From Clostridiaceae bacterium (GTDB taxonomy: Bacteria; Bacillota; Clostridia; UBA1212; DUPL01), in NCBI GenBank assembly GCA_012522035.1, contig JAAYLF010000042.1:1-10189 (forward strand): a DNA stretch of 10,189 bases, in the 5' to 3' direction. This document shows, piece after piece, positions 1-5,854 of the stretch. Both the position numbers and the translations under genes were made by a program. The notes under the pieces were generated by a model that made no database searches, had not been told where the DNA came from, and saw only the letters and a program-made list of their open reading frames with translations. Position 1 is the first letter of the stretch. Every line of letters starts with the position of its first letter.

Positions 1-153
1 ATACATCGTTAATCCAAATGTTTCAGTAACAAACAGAAAACATAGTATAAATAATAGTTAAACAATGAAAAAACAGTTATCTTTTTATATCCGCTTTAAT
101 GTATTGATTCTTTGGTTCGTGCAGATAATAAATAAAAAGAAGGGAGTATTACT

Positions 154-1584
154 ATGCGACACGAGCTAAGAAAAGTTGGCCCAAACGAATATGAAGTACT
201 CATTTTTTTGGATGATGACACAGAGTTTGCTATGGAACCGGGAGAGAAAGCGACATACAATCCGGGGAGTATAAAGGAGTTTGTAAAAAGCAAATATCCA
301 AACTTGAAAGTAACTGTTGCAAAAGTCATTATTGGCGGACTATTGATAGCATCAGTACCTATAGGCGCTTCTCTTGCAAAACCAGTGCCTGCAGCTGCAG
401 CCACAGGTATTGTGCAGCAGGATAGTTCAATATACTACCGGGTGAAGCCTGGCGATTCGTTATGGGGTATTGCCCAAAAGTACAGCACAACGGTAAATGC
501 AATAAAGGATTCAAACAACTTGACTTCAAACACCATCTATGTGAACCAGCCATTGATTATCCCCAAAGCCATGCATACTGTAAAAAAGGGAGAATACCTT
601 TCATTGATTGCCAAGAACTATAATACAACAGTCCAGGCATTAAAAGAGGCAAACAACCTGACAGGAGATATGATAATAGTTGGACAGAAACTAATAATTC
701 CTACTCAAATGGATGCTTCCAAATACACCGTGAAGCCTGGAGACTCCCTGTGGTCGATCGCACAGAAATATGGTGTGACTGTCAACAGCTTGAAAGAAGC
801 AAATGGCCTTTCTGACAATGTCATACATTCAGGCCAGGTACTAATAATCCCGGAGGAGAATCATGACAACCTGGGTTACACCGTTAAAGCAGGAGATACT
901 TTGTACGCAATAGCAAGAAAGTATAATGTAAGTGTAGAGAGCCTGAAAAAAACAAACAATTTTAACACAAACACAATTTATGTTGGCCAGAAACTTGTGA
1001 TACCTACAGACGATCAGACAAAGGATGCAGGCACGGAAGTTACAGTAAAACTGCAGCAAAACCTGAAAACTCTGGGGTATCTGGATGTACCTGCTTACTC
1101 CGGGAACTATGATGAACCTACAGTCAAGGCAATAAAGAAATTTCAAGCAGATTATCAGTTGAACGTCACAGGCAAGGCGAATAGCACGACATTAACTGCC
1201 ATCGAGCATGCGGTGGTAAAGCAGGGTATTGTAAAAGATACAAGAAATTATATAGGTGTGCCTTACCTCTGGGGAGGAAGCACACCCAATGGTTTTGATT
1301 GCTCAGGCTTTGTTTATTACATGTTCAACAAACATGGCGTAAAAATGCCAAGACAGTCTTCGGCCAGTTTGTTTTCCCAGGGCACAAGTGTTTCAAAGAG
1401 CAATCTGCGTCTAGGTGACCTTGTTTTCTTTGCGGTTAACTCCACAGGTACCATTTCACATGTCGGTTTCTATCTGGGAGATAATGAGTGGATATCCGCA
1501 ACCACTTCGAAAGGTATTGCAGTTTACTCAATGGATAATACCTATTGGTCACAGTACTACGTAGGAGCAAAGAGAGTTTATTGA
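154..1584 (+). CDS. LysM x4 / peptidoglycan-binding / NlpC-P60 cell-wall endopeptidase
   Basis: Exported peptidoglycan hydrolase of 476 residues. An unusual ~50-residue polar N-terminal segment precedes a hydrophobic stretch (about 53-72) that ends in an Ala-rich possible signal-peptidase site near residues 78-84. Four LysM repeats follow (about 94-137, 140-183, 190-233, 241-284), recognisable by KPGDSLW and GQ.L.IP motifs. Next is a peptidoglycan-binding domain (about 293-350, LQ..L..LGYL and VKAIKKFQ). The C-terminal NlpC/P60 domain (about 358-476) has Cys383 in FDCSGF and His436 in SHVGFY. By family knowledge it should cut the D-gamma-Glu to diamino-acid bond of stem peptides, with LysM repeats binding glycan. 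The third triad position, 12 residues after the His, is Ser448, where His, Asn or Gln is usual. The ATG follows an AAGAAGGGAG ribosome site (137-146). Upstream I see only a possible -10 (TATAAA, 46-51) without a clear -35. Confidence 0.93.
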   Translation: MRHELRKVGPNEYEVLIFLDDDTEFAMEPGEKATYNPGSIKEFVKSKYPNLKVTVAKVIIGGLLIASVPIGASLAKPVPAAAATGIVQQDSSIYYRVKPGDSLWGIAQKYSTTVNAIKDSNNLTSNTIYVNQPLIIPKAMHTVKKGEYLSLIAKNYNTTVQALKEANNLTGDMIIVGQKLIIPTQMDASKYTVKPGDSLWSIAQKYGVTVNSLKEANGLSDNVIHSGQVLIIPEENHDNLGYTVKAGDTLYAIARKYNVSVESLKKTNNFNTNTIYVGQKLVIPTDDQTKDAGTEVTVKLQQNLKTLGYLDVPAYSGNYDEPTVKAIKKFQADYQLNVTGKANSTTLTAIEHAVVKQGIVKDTRNYIGVPYLWGGSTPNGFDCSGFVYYMFNKHGVKMPRQSSASLFSQGTSVSKSNLRLGDLVFFAVNSTGTISHVGFYLGDNEWISATTSKGIAVYSMDNTYWSQYYVGAKRVY

Positions 1585-2042
1585 TTTTCCTCAACAAACA
1601 CAAAATTCATGGTTCCAATATCCGATGTTGCGTCAACAACCGTGATATGTACATTGTCATTCTTTTCAAGTTTCTTGCTTTGCGTTATTATCATTGGAGG
1701 CTCCAAGTCTCCAATGATTGCTTCCTGAGACAATGCTGTAAGGGCGTTTCCGCTGATAATGTTTGCAATTTCTCCCAAGGCTGATTTTACAAACTCGTCA
1801 ACTTCATTGATTTTCATTCCACTCATGATTTCAACGAGATCAAGAGCAGTATCTGCATTAAATCTAAAAGTTATTATTCCCTTTATATCGCCCAAAAGAG
1901 CTATTTCAGCGCAAATCTGTCCTTCCTCGTAATGTAGTGATTTGGCTTTCATTGGAGTGGAAAAATCAAACTCGATATCAAACATCATTTGAAATACATC
2001 ATTTGTAGCCTGAAGAAAATGTCCAAGTATTTTGTTGTTCAC
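1578..2042 (-). CDS. CheX-type chemotaxis phosphatase (CheC/CheX/FliY family)
   Basis: A 154-residue cytoplasmic protein of the CheX family, whose members dephosphorylate CheY-P. The family's ExxN catalytic motif is visible as Glu91-Ile-Ala-Asn94 in the helix SALGEIANIISGNA, and length and fold pattern match a single-module CheX with one such motif. The start is GTG at 2042-2040, overlapping the upstream hemerythrin stop as TAGTG, with AAGGAGG (2056-2050) inside the hemerythrin gene; this indicates translational coupling. Its TAA (1580-1578) lies inside the last codons of the convergent wall hydrolase gene, giving a 7-bp tail-to-tail overlap. No other chemotaxis gene is in the window, so its CheY partner must be encoded elsewhere, or the domain may serve another response regulator. 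Confidence 0.88.
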   Translation of the reverse strand: MNNKILGHFLQATNDVFQMMFDIEFDFSTPMKAKSLHYEEGQICAEIALLGDIKGIITFRFNADTALDLVEIMSGMKINEVDEFVKSALGEIANIISGNALTALSQEAIIGDLEPPMIITQSKKLEKNDNVHITVVDATSDIGTMNFVFVEENQ

Positions 2043-2458
2043 TACTGATCCTCCTTCTGTATTGTGTGCTGTACGATTTTTAGATCTTCAGCCACTACAT
2101 GGTTGATAAGCCATGCAAGAAGCTTTCCGGCAAACCTCTGTACAAGCTCCTCTTTGTAACCTTCATTCTCATATGCTTCAGCAAAATCGGTTACATACTT
2201 AACCATGTCATCAGGAAGTTTCTTGTGATGCTCGTATCCAGTGTAGCCAATCTTCAGCTGGTAAGCTTCTTCCGCCTTGAAATGAATCACTACATAATCC
2301 TGCATGAACTGCAATGTATCATTGACCTTGTCTACTTTTTCCTGCCATGAACCTTTGGAACGAAGCGTCACGACAAAGTCATTTACACGTCTGAAAAGTT
2401 CCATATGTTGTTTGTCAATTTCGACAACACCTAGTCTGTACTTGTCCTTCCAAATCAT
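2042..2458 (-). CDS. bacteriohemerythrin (hemerythrin-like non-haem di-iron protein)
   Basis: A 138-residue single-domain hemerythrin of the prokaryotic type, which binds O2 at a di-iron site in a four-helix bundle. Ligand positions visible are His18 (EIDKQH), His59 and Glu63 (HxxxE), His78, and His120 and Asp125 (HxxxxD), with family spacing. The second His of the usual HxxxH motif is Pro82 here (H-K-K-L-P), so one expected iron ligand is missing. The frame is open upstream to a TTG at 2488, but ATG at 2458 is preferred: AAGGAG (2470-2465) sits correctly before it, residues MIWKDKY match the usual family start, and the predicted transcription start is near 2483. It is first in a two-gene unit with the CheX-like gene (1-bp overlap), suggesting oxygen or redox input to chemotaxis; that link is inferred. 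Confidence 0.9.
   Translation of the reverse strand: MIWKDKYRLGVVEIDKQHMELFRRVNDFVVTLRSKGSWQEKVDKVNDTLQFMQDYVVIHFKAEEAYQLKIGYTGYEHHKKLPDDMVKYVTDFAEAYENEGYKEELVQRFAGKLLAWLINHVVAEDLKIVQHTIQKEDQ
2050..2056 (-). promoter_or_regulatory. ribosome binding site of the cheX-like gene, inside the hemerythrin gene
   Basis: AAGGAGG read on the minus strand lies in the last codons of the hemerythrin gene, seven bases before the GTG that overlaps its TAG stop. The near-perfect site fixes the GTG as the start and supports coupled translation. Confidence 0.85.
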
Positions 2459-2464
2459 GACAAT

Positions 2465-2470
2465 CTCCTT
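2465..2470 (-). promoter_or_regulatory. ribosome binding site deciding the hemerythrin start
   Basis: AAGGAG on the minus strand, six bases before the ATG at 2458. It rejects the longer reading that would begin with TTG at 2488. Confidence 0.85.
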
Positions 2471-2489
2471 TTTTAAGTATAATGCCAAT

Positions 2490-2518
2490 ATGATAGCAAA
2501 CTCTGCCTGTCATTTCAA
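2490..2518 (-). promoter_or_regulatory. sigma-A promoter of the hemerythrin-cheX unit
   Basis: On the minus strand, TTGAAA (2518-2513), a 17-bp spacer and TATCAT (2495-2490), with TGC directly before the -10 (extended -10). The start of transcription would be near 2483, giving a leader of about 25 nt. Confidence 0.75.
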
Positions 2519-2527
2519 TATACTTCT

Positions 2528-2598
2528 ACTCCAGGTTTTAATTGGTTATATGTATTCATGCATACAAAAAAACAACCTATGGCAGTATCGCCTGGAGT
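2528..2598. repeat. 8-bp inverted repeat in the divergent control region
   Basis: ACTCCAGG (2528-2535) and its exact complement CCTGGAGT (2591-2598) are separated by 55 bp. The left arm lies just upstream of the minus-strand -35, the right arm just upstream of the plus-strand extended -10. It could be a two-site operator shared by both promoters; function is inferred. Confidence 0.4.
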
Positions 2599-2599
2599 G

Positions 2600-2608
2600 T
2601 GATATAAT
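2600..2608 (+). promoter_or_regulatory. extended -10 promoter of the antiporter operon
   Basis: TGATATAAT is a perfect -10 hexamer (2603-2608) with the TGn extension. The -35 position holds only a poor match (TGGCAG, 2580-2585, 17-bp spacing). Transcription would start near 2615 and give a leader of about 90 nt. Confidence 0.6.
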
Positions 2609-2624
2609 ATTAATTTGTGAGTAT

Positions 2625-2668
2625 ATTATGGAAGCAAGCAAAAATAAAACCGCTTGATATTCCATAAT
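2625..2668 (+). promoter_or_regulatory. hairpin in the 5' leader of the antiporter gene
   Basis: ATTATGGAA (2625-2633) pairs exactly with TTCCATAAT (2660-2668), and an inner CAAGC (2635-2639) pairs with GCTTG (2652-2656), leaving a 12-nt A-rich loop. No U-tract follows, so it is not a classical terminator. It ends 17 nt before the Shine-Dalgarno sequence, which would fit mRNA stabilisation or protein-mediated control; I recognise no known riboswitch class. Confidence 0.45.
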
Positions 2669-2684
2669 GACAAAAAAATATAGC

Positions 2685-2692
2685 AAGGAGGG
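2685..2692 (+). promoter_or_regulatory. ribosome binding site with unusually long spacing (antiporter gene)
   Basis: AAGGAGGG is a strong Shine-Dalgarno sequence but lies 15 nt before the ATG at 2708. An in-frame TAG at 2702-2704 rules out any earlier start, so the long spacing is real; a weak AGG at 2703-2705 lies closer. Confidence 0.6.
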
Positions 2693-2707
2693 AATTGTTA
2701 ATAGGTT

Positions 2708-3907
2708 ATGCTATTAAAACTTGGAATTTTAGTACTGGTGGGGATTATTGGGGGAAGGGTGGCGAATTATTTCAAGTTTCCAAGTGTTACAGGATACATT
2801 GTTTTCGGGTTACTTGTTGGACCGTCGTTTCTTAACCTTGTAAAACATTCAGATATAGATTCGCTAGGCATCATAAACGATCTTACTCTTGCCGGTATCG
2901 CTTTCTCCATAGGTAATGAGTTTTTGCTTCAAGACATAAAAAAGGTAGGAAAGAGAATTTTCATCATCACTGCCGCTGAAGTGATTGGTGCATTGACCAT
3001 AGTCTTCCTTCTTATGTACTATGTGCTCAATCAATCTTTTGAATTCAGCATAATTATGGCAAGTTTGTCCGCATCAACAGCTCCTGCAGGTGTTGTAATG
3101 GTGCTGAGAGAGTTAAGGGCGGAAGGCCCCTTGACAAAAACAATCCTGCCTATTGTTGCCCTCGATGATGCCTTTGGCATTATGGCATTCGGTATTAGCT
3201 TGTCTCTTGTGCATATGCTTTCAGGAACAAAGAAAGTGTCTGTTGCAGCCATGTTCTTAAACCCAATATTGGAAATCGTTGGGTCGTTGAAACTTGCTCT
3301 TGTGATGGGTGCAATAATGGCCTTGGTTATAAAGCTGGCATGGAACAATGACGAGATATTGGTTATGACGATATGTGCAATACTTTTTACTTACGGATTG
3401 GCAAACCTACTGAACCTGTCCCCATTGCTTACATGCATGGCTTTGGGAGGAGCGTTTGTAAACCAGAAGAAAAACACCCAGAGAATGTTTAAATCCATCA
3501 GCGATTTTACACCAACAATAAATCTTTTCTTCTACACAGTCGCAGGTGCAAGTTTAAAGCTTGACGTTTTGCATACAGTTGGTATAGTAGGTGTTGTATA
3601 CATTCTTGCAAGAGGTACAGGAAAATATCTTGGAGCAGCAGCTGGAGCTGCCATGGTTCGTTCCGAGCCTTTGATTACAAAGTATTTGGGACTGGGCTTG
3701 CTGCCTCAGGGTGGAGTTTCCATCGGACTTTCGATGTTGGTAAAAAAAGAGCTTCCTCACTTGAGTGATTCGGTTGTAACAATTATACTGTTCAGTGTCT
3801 TGATTTTTGAAATATTGGGGCCAATTACAGCCAAGATTGCCATAACGAAGGCTGGAGAAGACCACAGCAAGGAATCACTAAAGGGCGGCGTTGAGTCCAC
3901 GACCTAG
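2708..3907 (+). CDS. CPA2-type cation/proton antiporter (Kef/NapA-like)
   Basis: A 399-residue polytopic membrane protein, hydrophobic almost throughout with about 12-13 predicted helices. The family core is clear: a TAPAG motif in an unwound-helix position (124-128) and ALDDAFG (151-157) carrying Asp153-Asp154. This paired acidic motif is the ion-binding site of electrogenic NapA/NhaA-type exchangers, so Na+/H+ exchange is more likely than K+ export, though Kef-like carriers share the fold. The usual C-terminal cytosolic RCK/TrkA-N domain of KefB/KefC is absent; only a ~25-residue polar tail follows the last helix. A separate PII-like protein is encoded 18 bp downstream in the same operon and may supply the missing regulation. 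The start is fixed by the in-frame TAG just upstream. Confidence 0.9.
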   Translation: MLLKLGILVLVGIIGGRVANYFKFPSVTGYIVFGLLVGPSFLNLVKHSDIDSLGIINDLTLAGIAFSIGNEFLLQDIKKVGKRIFIITAAEVIGALTIVFLLMYYVLNQSFEFSIIMASLSASTAPAGVVMVLRELRAEGPLTKTILPIVALDDAFGIMAFGISLSLVHMLSGTKKVSVAAMFLNPILEIVGSLKLALVMGAIMALVIKLAWNNDEILVMTICAILFTYGLANLLNLSPLLTCMALGGAFVNQKKNTQRMFKSISDFTPTINLFFYTVAGASLKLDVLHTVGIVGVVYILARGTGKYLGAAAGAAMVRSEPLITKYLGLGLLPQGGVSIGLSMLVKKELPHLSDSVVTIILFSVLIFEILGPITAKIAITKAGEDHSKESLKGGVESTT

Positions 3908-3925
3908 TAAAAGGTAGGTGAGAGT

Positions 3926-4252
3926 ATGAAGGTTCTGTTTATCGTATTAAATGAAGTTGAGCGCCTGGACGATGTGCTTGATGCTTTTGTCGAAGCTGGC
4001 GTTACTGGTGCTACAATACTTGACAGCCAGGGCATGGGCAGCATTTTGACCAACGGACATAAAAGCATGAAGTTTTATGGCACCTTGCTAAATTTGTTGG
4101 ACAATGCAAGGCCGTACAACAAAACTATTTTCACTGTAATAGAAGACGACAAGGTGTTGGATGACGCTGTTAATGCAGTTAGGAAGATACTTGATCTTGA
4201 CAAACCTGGCGTTGGGCTTATGTTTTCCATACCTGTGGGAAAAATCTATTAA
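3926..4252 (+). CDS. PII-like (GlnB/CutA-fold) small regulatory protein
   Basis: A 108-residue soluble protein whose pattern fits the ferredoxin-like PII fold. A first strand MKVLFIVLN is followed by a helix (LDDVLDAFVEAG) and strand GVTGATILDSQGMG, matching the PII order LD.V..AL...G..G.T....G.G. A loop about residues 37-55 stands where PII carries its T-loop, and a second strand-helix unit (IFTVIEDDKVLDDAVNAV) follows. It lacks the PII uridylylation-loop Tyr context and is not GlnB or GlnK. By precedent of PII-like proteins paired with transporters (SbtB with SbtA, GlnK with AmtB), it probably forms a trimer that senses a small molecule and binds the antiporter encoded 18 bp upstream; that role is inferred. 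A GGTAGGTGAG ribosome site precedes the ATG. Confidence 0.72.
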   Translation: MKVLFIVLNEVERLDDVLDAFVEAGVTGATILDSQGMGSILTNGHKSMKFYGTLLNLLDNARPYNKTIFTVIEDDKVLDDAVNAVRKILDLDKPGVGLMFSIPVGKIY

Positions 4253-4255
4253 GAA

Positions 4256-4282
4256 AACGCACCCGAGCAATTTGGGTGCGTT
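4256..4282. terminator. bidirectional terminator between the PII-like and GH37 genes
   Basis: A 9-bp stem, AACGCACCC (4256-4264) with GGGTGCGTT (4274-4282), and a 9-nt loop. TTCTTGCTTT follows on the plus strand and a TTTTCTT tract follows on the minus strand, so it can serve both convergent genes. Confidence 0.85.
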
Positions 4283-4292
4283 CTTGCTTTAC

Positions 4293-5555
4293 TCATTTAT
4301 TTTTGCTTACATAATCCATAAAGAAGACGAAACTTGCAGCAGTCCAGCCAAGCATGGTGGGCATTTCGTATTCATCCCGTACCTCCAGTGTTCCTGTAAC
4401 AACGTTGTATTTTTCCCACAGATGACCTGTTTTCTCAAAGTTGACACATATGTTGTACAAAAACTTCCTGGATATGCGAAGTGCTTCTTCCTTGTATCCG
4501 TACCTGTCAAGAGCTTCAACCGCAATTATTTGCAGGCATGGCCAGCCGTTGGGATAATCCCACTGGTAGACAACATTTTGCTTCGTGTCTTCGCAAGTAG
4601 AAATACCATAATCGAATTCTATGGAACTCAGATTGGAGGCCACTTTCTGCATCTGTTCTTCCGTAGGAATTCCATAAAAGGCGGGGAACAGTCCTGCTGC
4701 ACACTTTACAGGAGAGAACTTGCCTGTTTCCATGTTGTAATCCATAAAGAAACCTTCATTCTTGTTAAAAAGCATGGTTTGTATTTTTTTCTTTCTTTCG
4801 TTAGCTTTTTCTCCCCAGACTTTCGAGGCTGTTTCATTGCCGAGAATTTTAAAATACTTGGAAATGCATGCCTCATATCCGTATAAATTGCTGTTTAAAT
4901 CCACGGCAGCATATTTTGGCGTGTTGTGCTCAAATCTGGGAGTAAAATCCCATCCTGACTCTGCTTCGGCAAAAAAGTTTCTTGCAATCTTAAGTTTTTC
5001 CTCCTTAGTCTGGGCATCCAGTTTTACCCGGGTGGTGACATAATCGTAGAACCCTAAAAGGTTTTCCTCGCTCTCAGGTTGAACTCCGTAGTGATTGAGA
5101 CCGTTTTCAAAAGCCCTTTGAGTCATCCAGAAATTGTACTCCCGGATTAAATATGAAACCGCCCTTGAGAGCCAGATTTGGTCTTTGGAATGCTCATAGT
5201 AAATATCCACCATGTTTGCCAGAAATGGTGGTTGTGAGCGGTTGTCGCCTCCATTTTTGATATTGATGTTGGGTACGTAGCCAAGGATGTCTATGAGATC
5301 AAAAAAGTTCTCAATATTGTGTTTTAACTGCTCGTACTCACCTAGGTGTACCAAAGTGTATGTAATGAAAAAGGTATCCCAGTAAAACAGGTAGTGAAAC
5401 TGCTGTCCGACAGTAGGAACCGTGTAGGGAAAACGCAAAGGATATACGTTATCAGCCAGGGGTTCCTTCTCGGGGTATATCGTAGCTTTGGGCATGTTTT
5501 CAACTATATAGCTTTTTATTTTCTCTACAGTGTTCTTGTTAACTGAATAATCCAT
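4293..5555 (-). CDS. glycoside hydrolase family 37 (trehalase-family) protein, cytoplasmic
   Basis: A 420-residue protein without signal peptide, related to alpha,alpha-trehalases, which are inverting (alpha/alpha)6-barrel hydrolases. Landmarks in order: a FYWDTFF motif (57-63, family signature 1), NRSQPP (105-110), ESGWDF (199-204) with Asp203 as predicted catalytic acid, QWDYPNGWP (331-339, signature 2), EKYNV (381-385), and DEYEMPTMLGWT (394-405) with Glu395 at the catalytic base position. It differs from classical trehalase: it is shorter than the ~540-residue bacterial enzymes, the PGGRF part of signature 1 reads TVGQQF, and the Gly-rich run before the base is absent. The substrate may therefore not be trehalose. 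The frame is open to an ATG at 5606, but 5555 is preferred: AGAGGTG precedes it, and 5606 lies upstream of the predicted transcription start. It appears monocistronic. Confidence 0.85.
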   Translation of the reverse strand: MDYSVNKNTVEKIKSYIVENMPKATIYPEKEPLADNVYPLRFPYTVPTVGQQFHYLFYWDTFFITYTLVHLGEYEQLKHNIENFFDLIDILGYVPNINIKNGGDNRSQPPFLANMVDIYYEHSKDQIWLSRAVSYLIREYNFWMTQRAFENGLNHYGVQPESEENLLGFYDYVTTRVKLDAQTKEEKLKIARNFFAEAESGWDFTPRFEHNTPKYAAVDLNSNLYGYEACISKYFKILGNETASKVWGEKANERKKKIQTMLFNKNEGFFMDYNMETGKFSPVKCAAGLFPAFYGIPTEEQMQKVASNLSSIEFDYGISTCEDTKQNVVYQWDYPNGWPCLQIIAVEALDRYGYKEEALRISRKFLYNICVNFEKTGHLWEKYNVVTGTLEVRDEYEMPTMLGWTAASFVFFMDYVSKNK

Positions 5556-5590
5556 ATAAACACCTCTACTCCCTTGTTTTTGTAGACACA

Positions 5591-5619
5591 ATTGTATACC
5601 ACTCATGTTTTATTTTCAA
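5591..5619 (-). promoter_or_regulatory. sigma-A promoter of the GH37 gene
   Basis: On the minus strand, TTGAAA (5619-5614), 17-bp spacer and TACAAT (5596-5591), a strong housekeeping match. Transcription would start near 5584, which excludes the in-frame ATG at 5606 as the start codon. Confidence 0.78.
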
Positions 5620-5667
5620 TAAACTTGGAATAATAAATGCATACTCATGAAAAGGAGTGTGAAGCTA

Positions 5668-5808
5668 ATGGATAAAAGAGCAAGAATAAATGCGAGCCAT
5701 GAAGACGATGACAGAATAACATTAAGAGGCAGAACACCTGAAGAAGTGGATGGATATCTTTTGTCAGGCGAACCGGATGATTTATCGTATGAATATTTTG
5801 ATGAATAA
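5668..5808 (+). CDS. acidic 46-residue hypothetical protein
   Basis: A short gene beginning MDKRARINASHEDDD and ending EYFDE. AAAGGAG (5651-5656) lies 11 bases before the ATG, and a textbook terminator begins within five bases of its TAA. The product is very acidic in its C-terminal two thirds, with a basic first six residues; it has no hydrophobic segment or Cys and is probably soluble. The central motif LRGRTPEEVDGYLL looks like a short helix. I do not recognise the family. Strong translation signals and its own terminator support a real gene despite its size. No convincing sigma-A promoter is visible; the upstream sequence overlaps the divergent GH37 promoter region. Confidence 0.7.
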   Translation: MDKRARINASHEDDDRITLRGRTPEEVDGYLLSGEPDDLSYEYFDE

Positions 5809-5812
5809 CACA

Positions 5813-5841
5813 AAAAACCGCCCTGACACAGGGCGGTTTTT
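5813..5841. terminator. bidirectional terminator between the 46-residue protein and DUF2512 genes
   Basis: A 13-bp perfect stem: AAAAACCGCCCTG (5813-5825), loop ACA, CAGGGCGGTTTTT (5829-5841). The A-run and T-run make it Rho-independent on both strands. Confidence 0.93.
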
Positions 5842-5854
5842 CAATAAAATTGAT

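Noticed and set aside
65..169. Short open frame starting MKKQLSFYIR upstream of the wall hydrolase gene
   Set aside because: No ribosome binding site before the ATG, and it runs into the ribosome site and start of the real gene in another frame.
2551..2566. Palindrome-like TGTAT...ATACA around ATGCAT as an operator
   Set aside because: Short AT-rich arms in AT-rich DNA; too likely by chance to list as a feature, unlike the 8-bp exact repeat around it.
2628..2657. Nine-codon leader peptide (MEASKNKTA) in the antiporter 5' leader
   Set aside because: No Shine-Dalgarno sequence ahead of it, and no codon run or attenuator structure that would suggest a leader-peptide mechanism.
4161..4886. 241-residue plus-strand frame opposite the GH37 gene
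   Set aside because: It lies antisense to a gene with clear catalytic motifs, crosses the terminator hairpin, has no ribosome site and shows no domain pattern.
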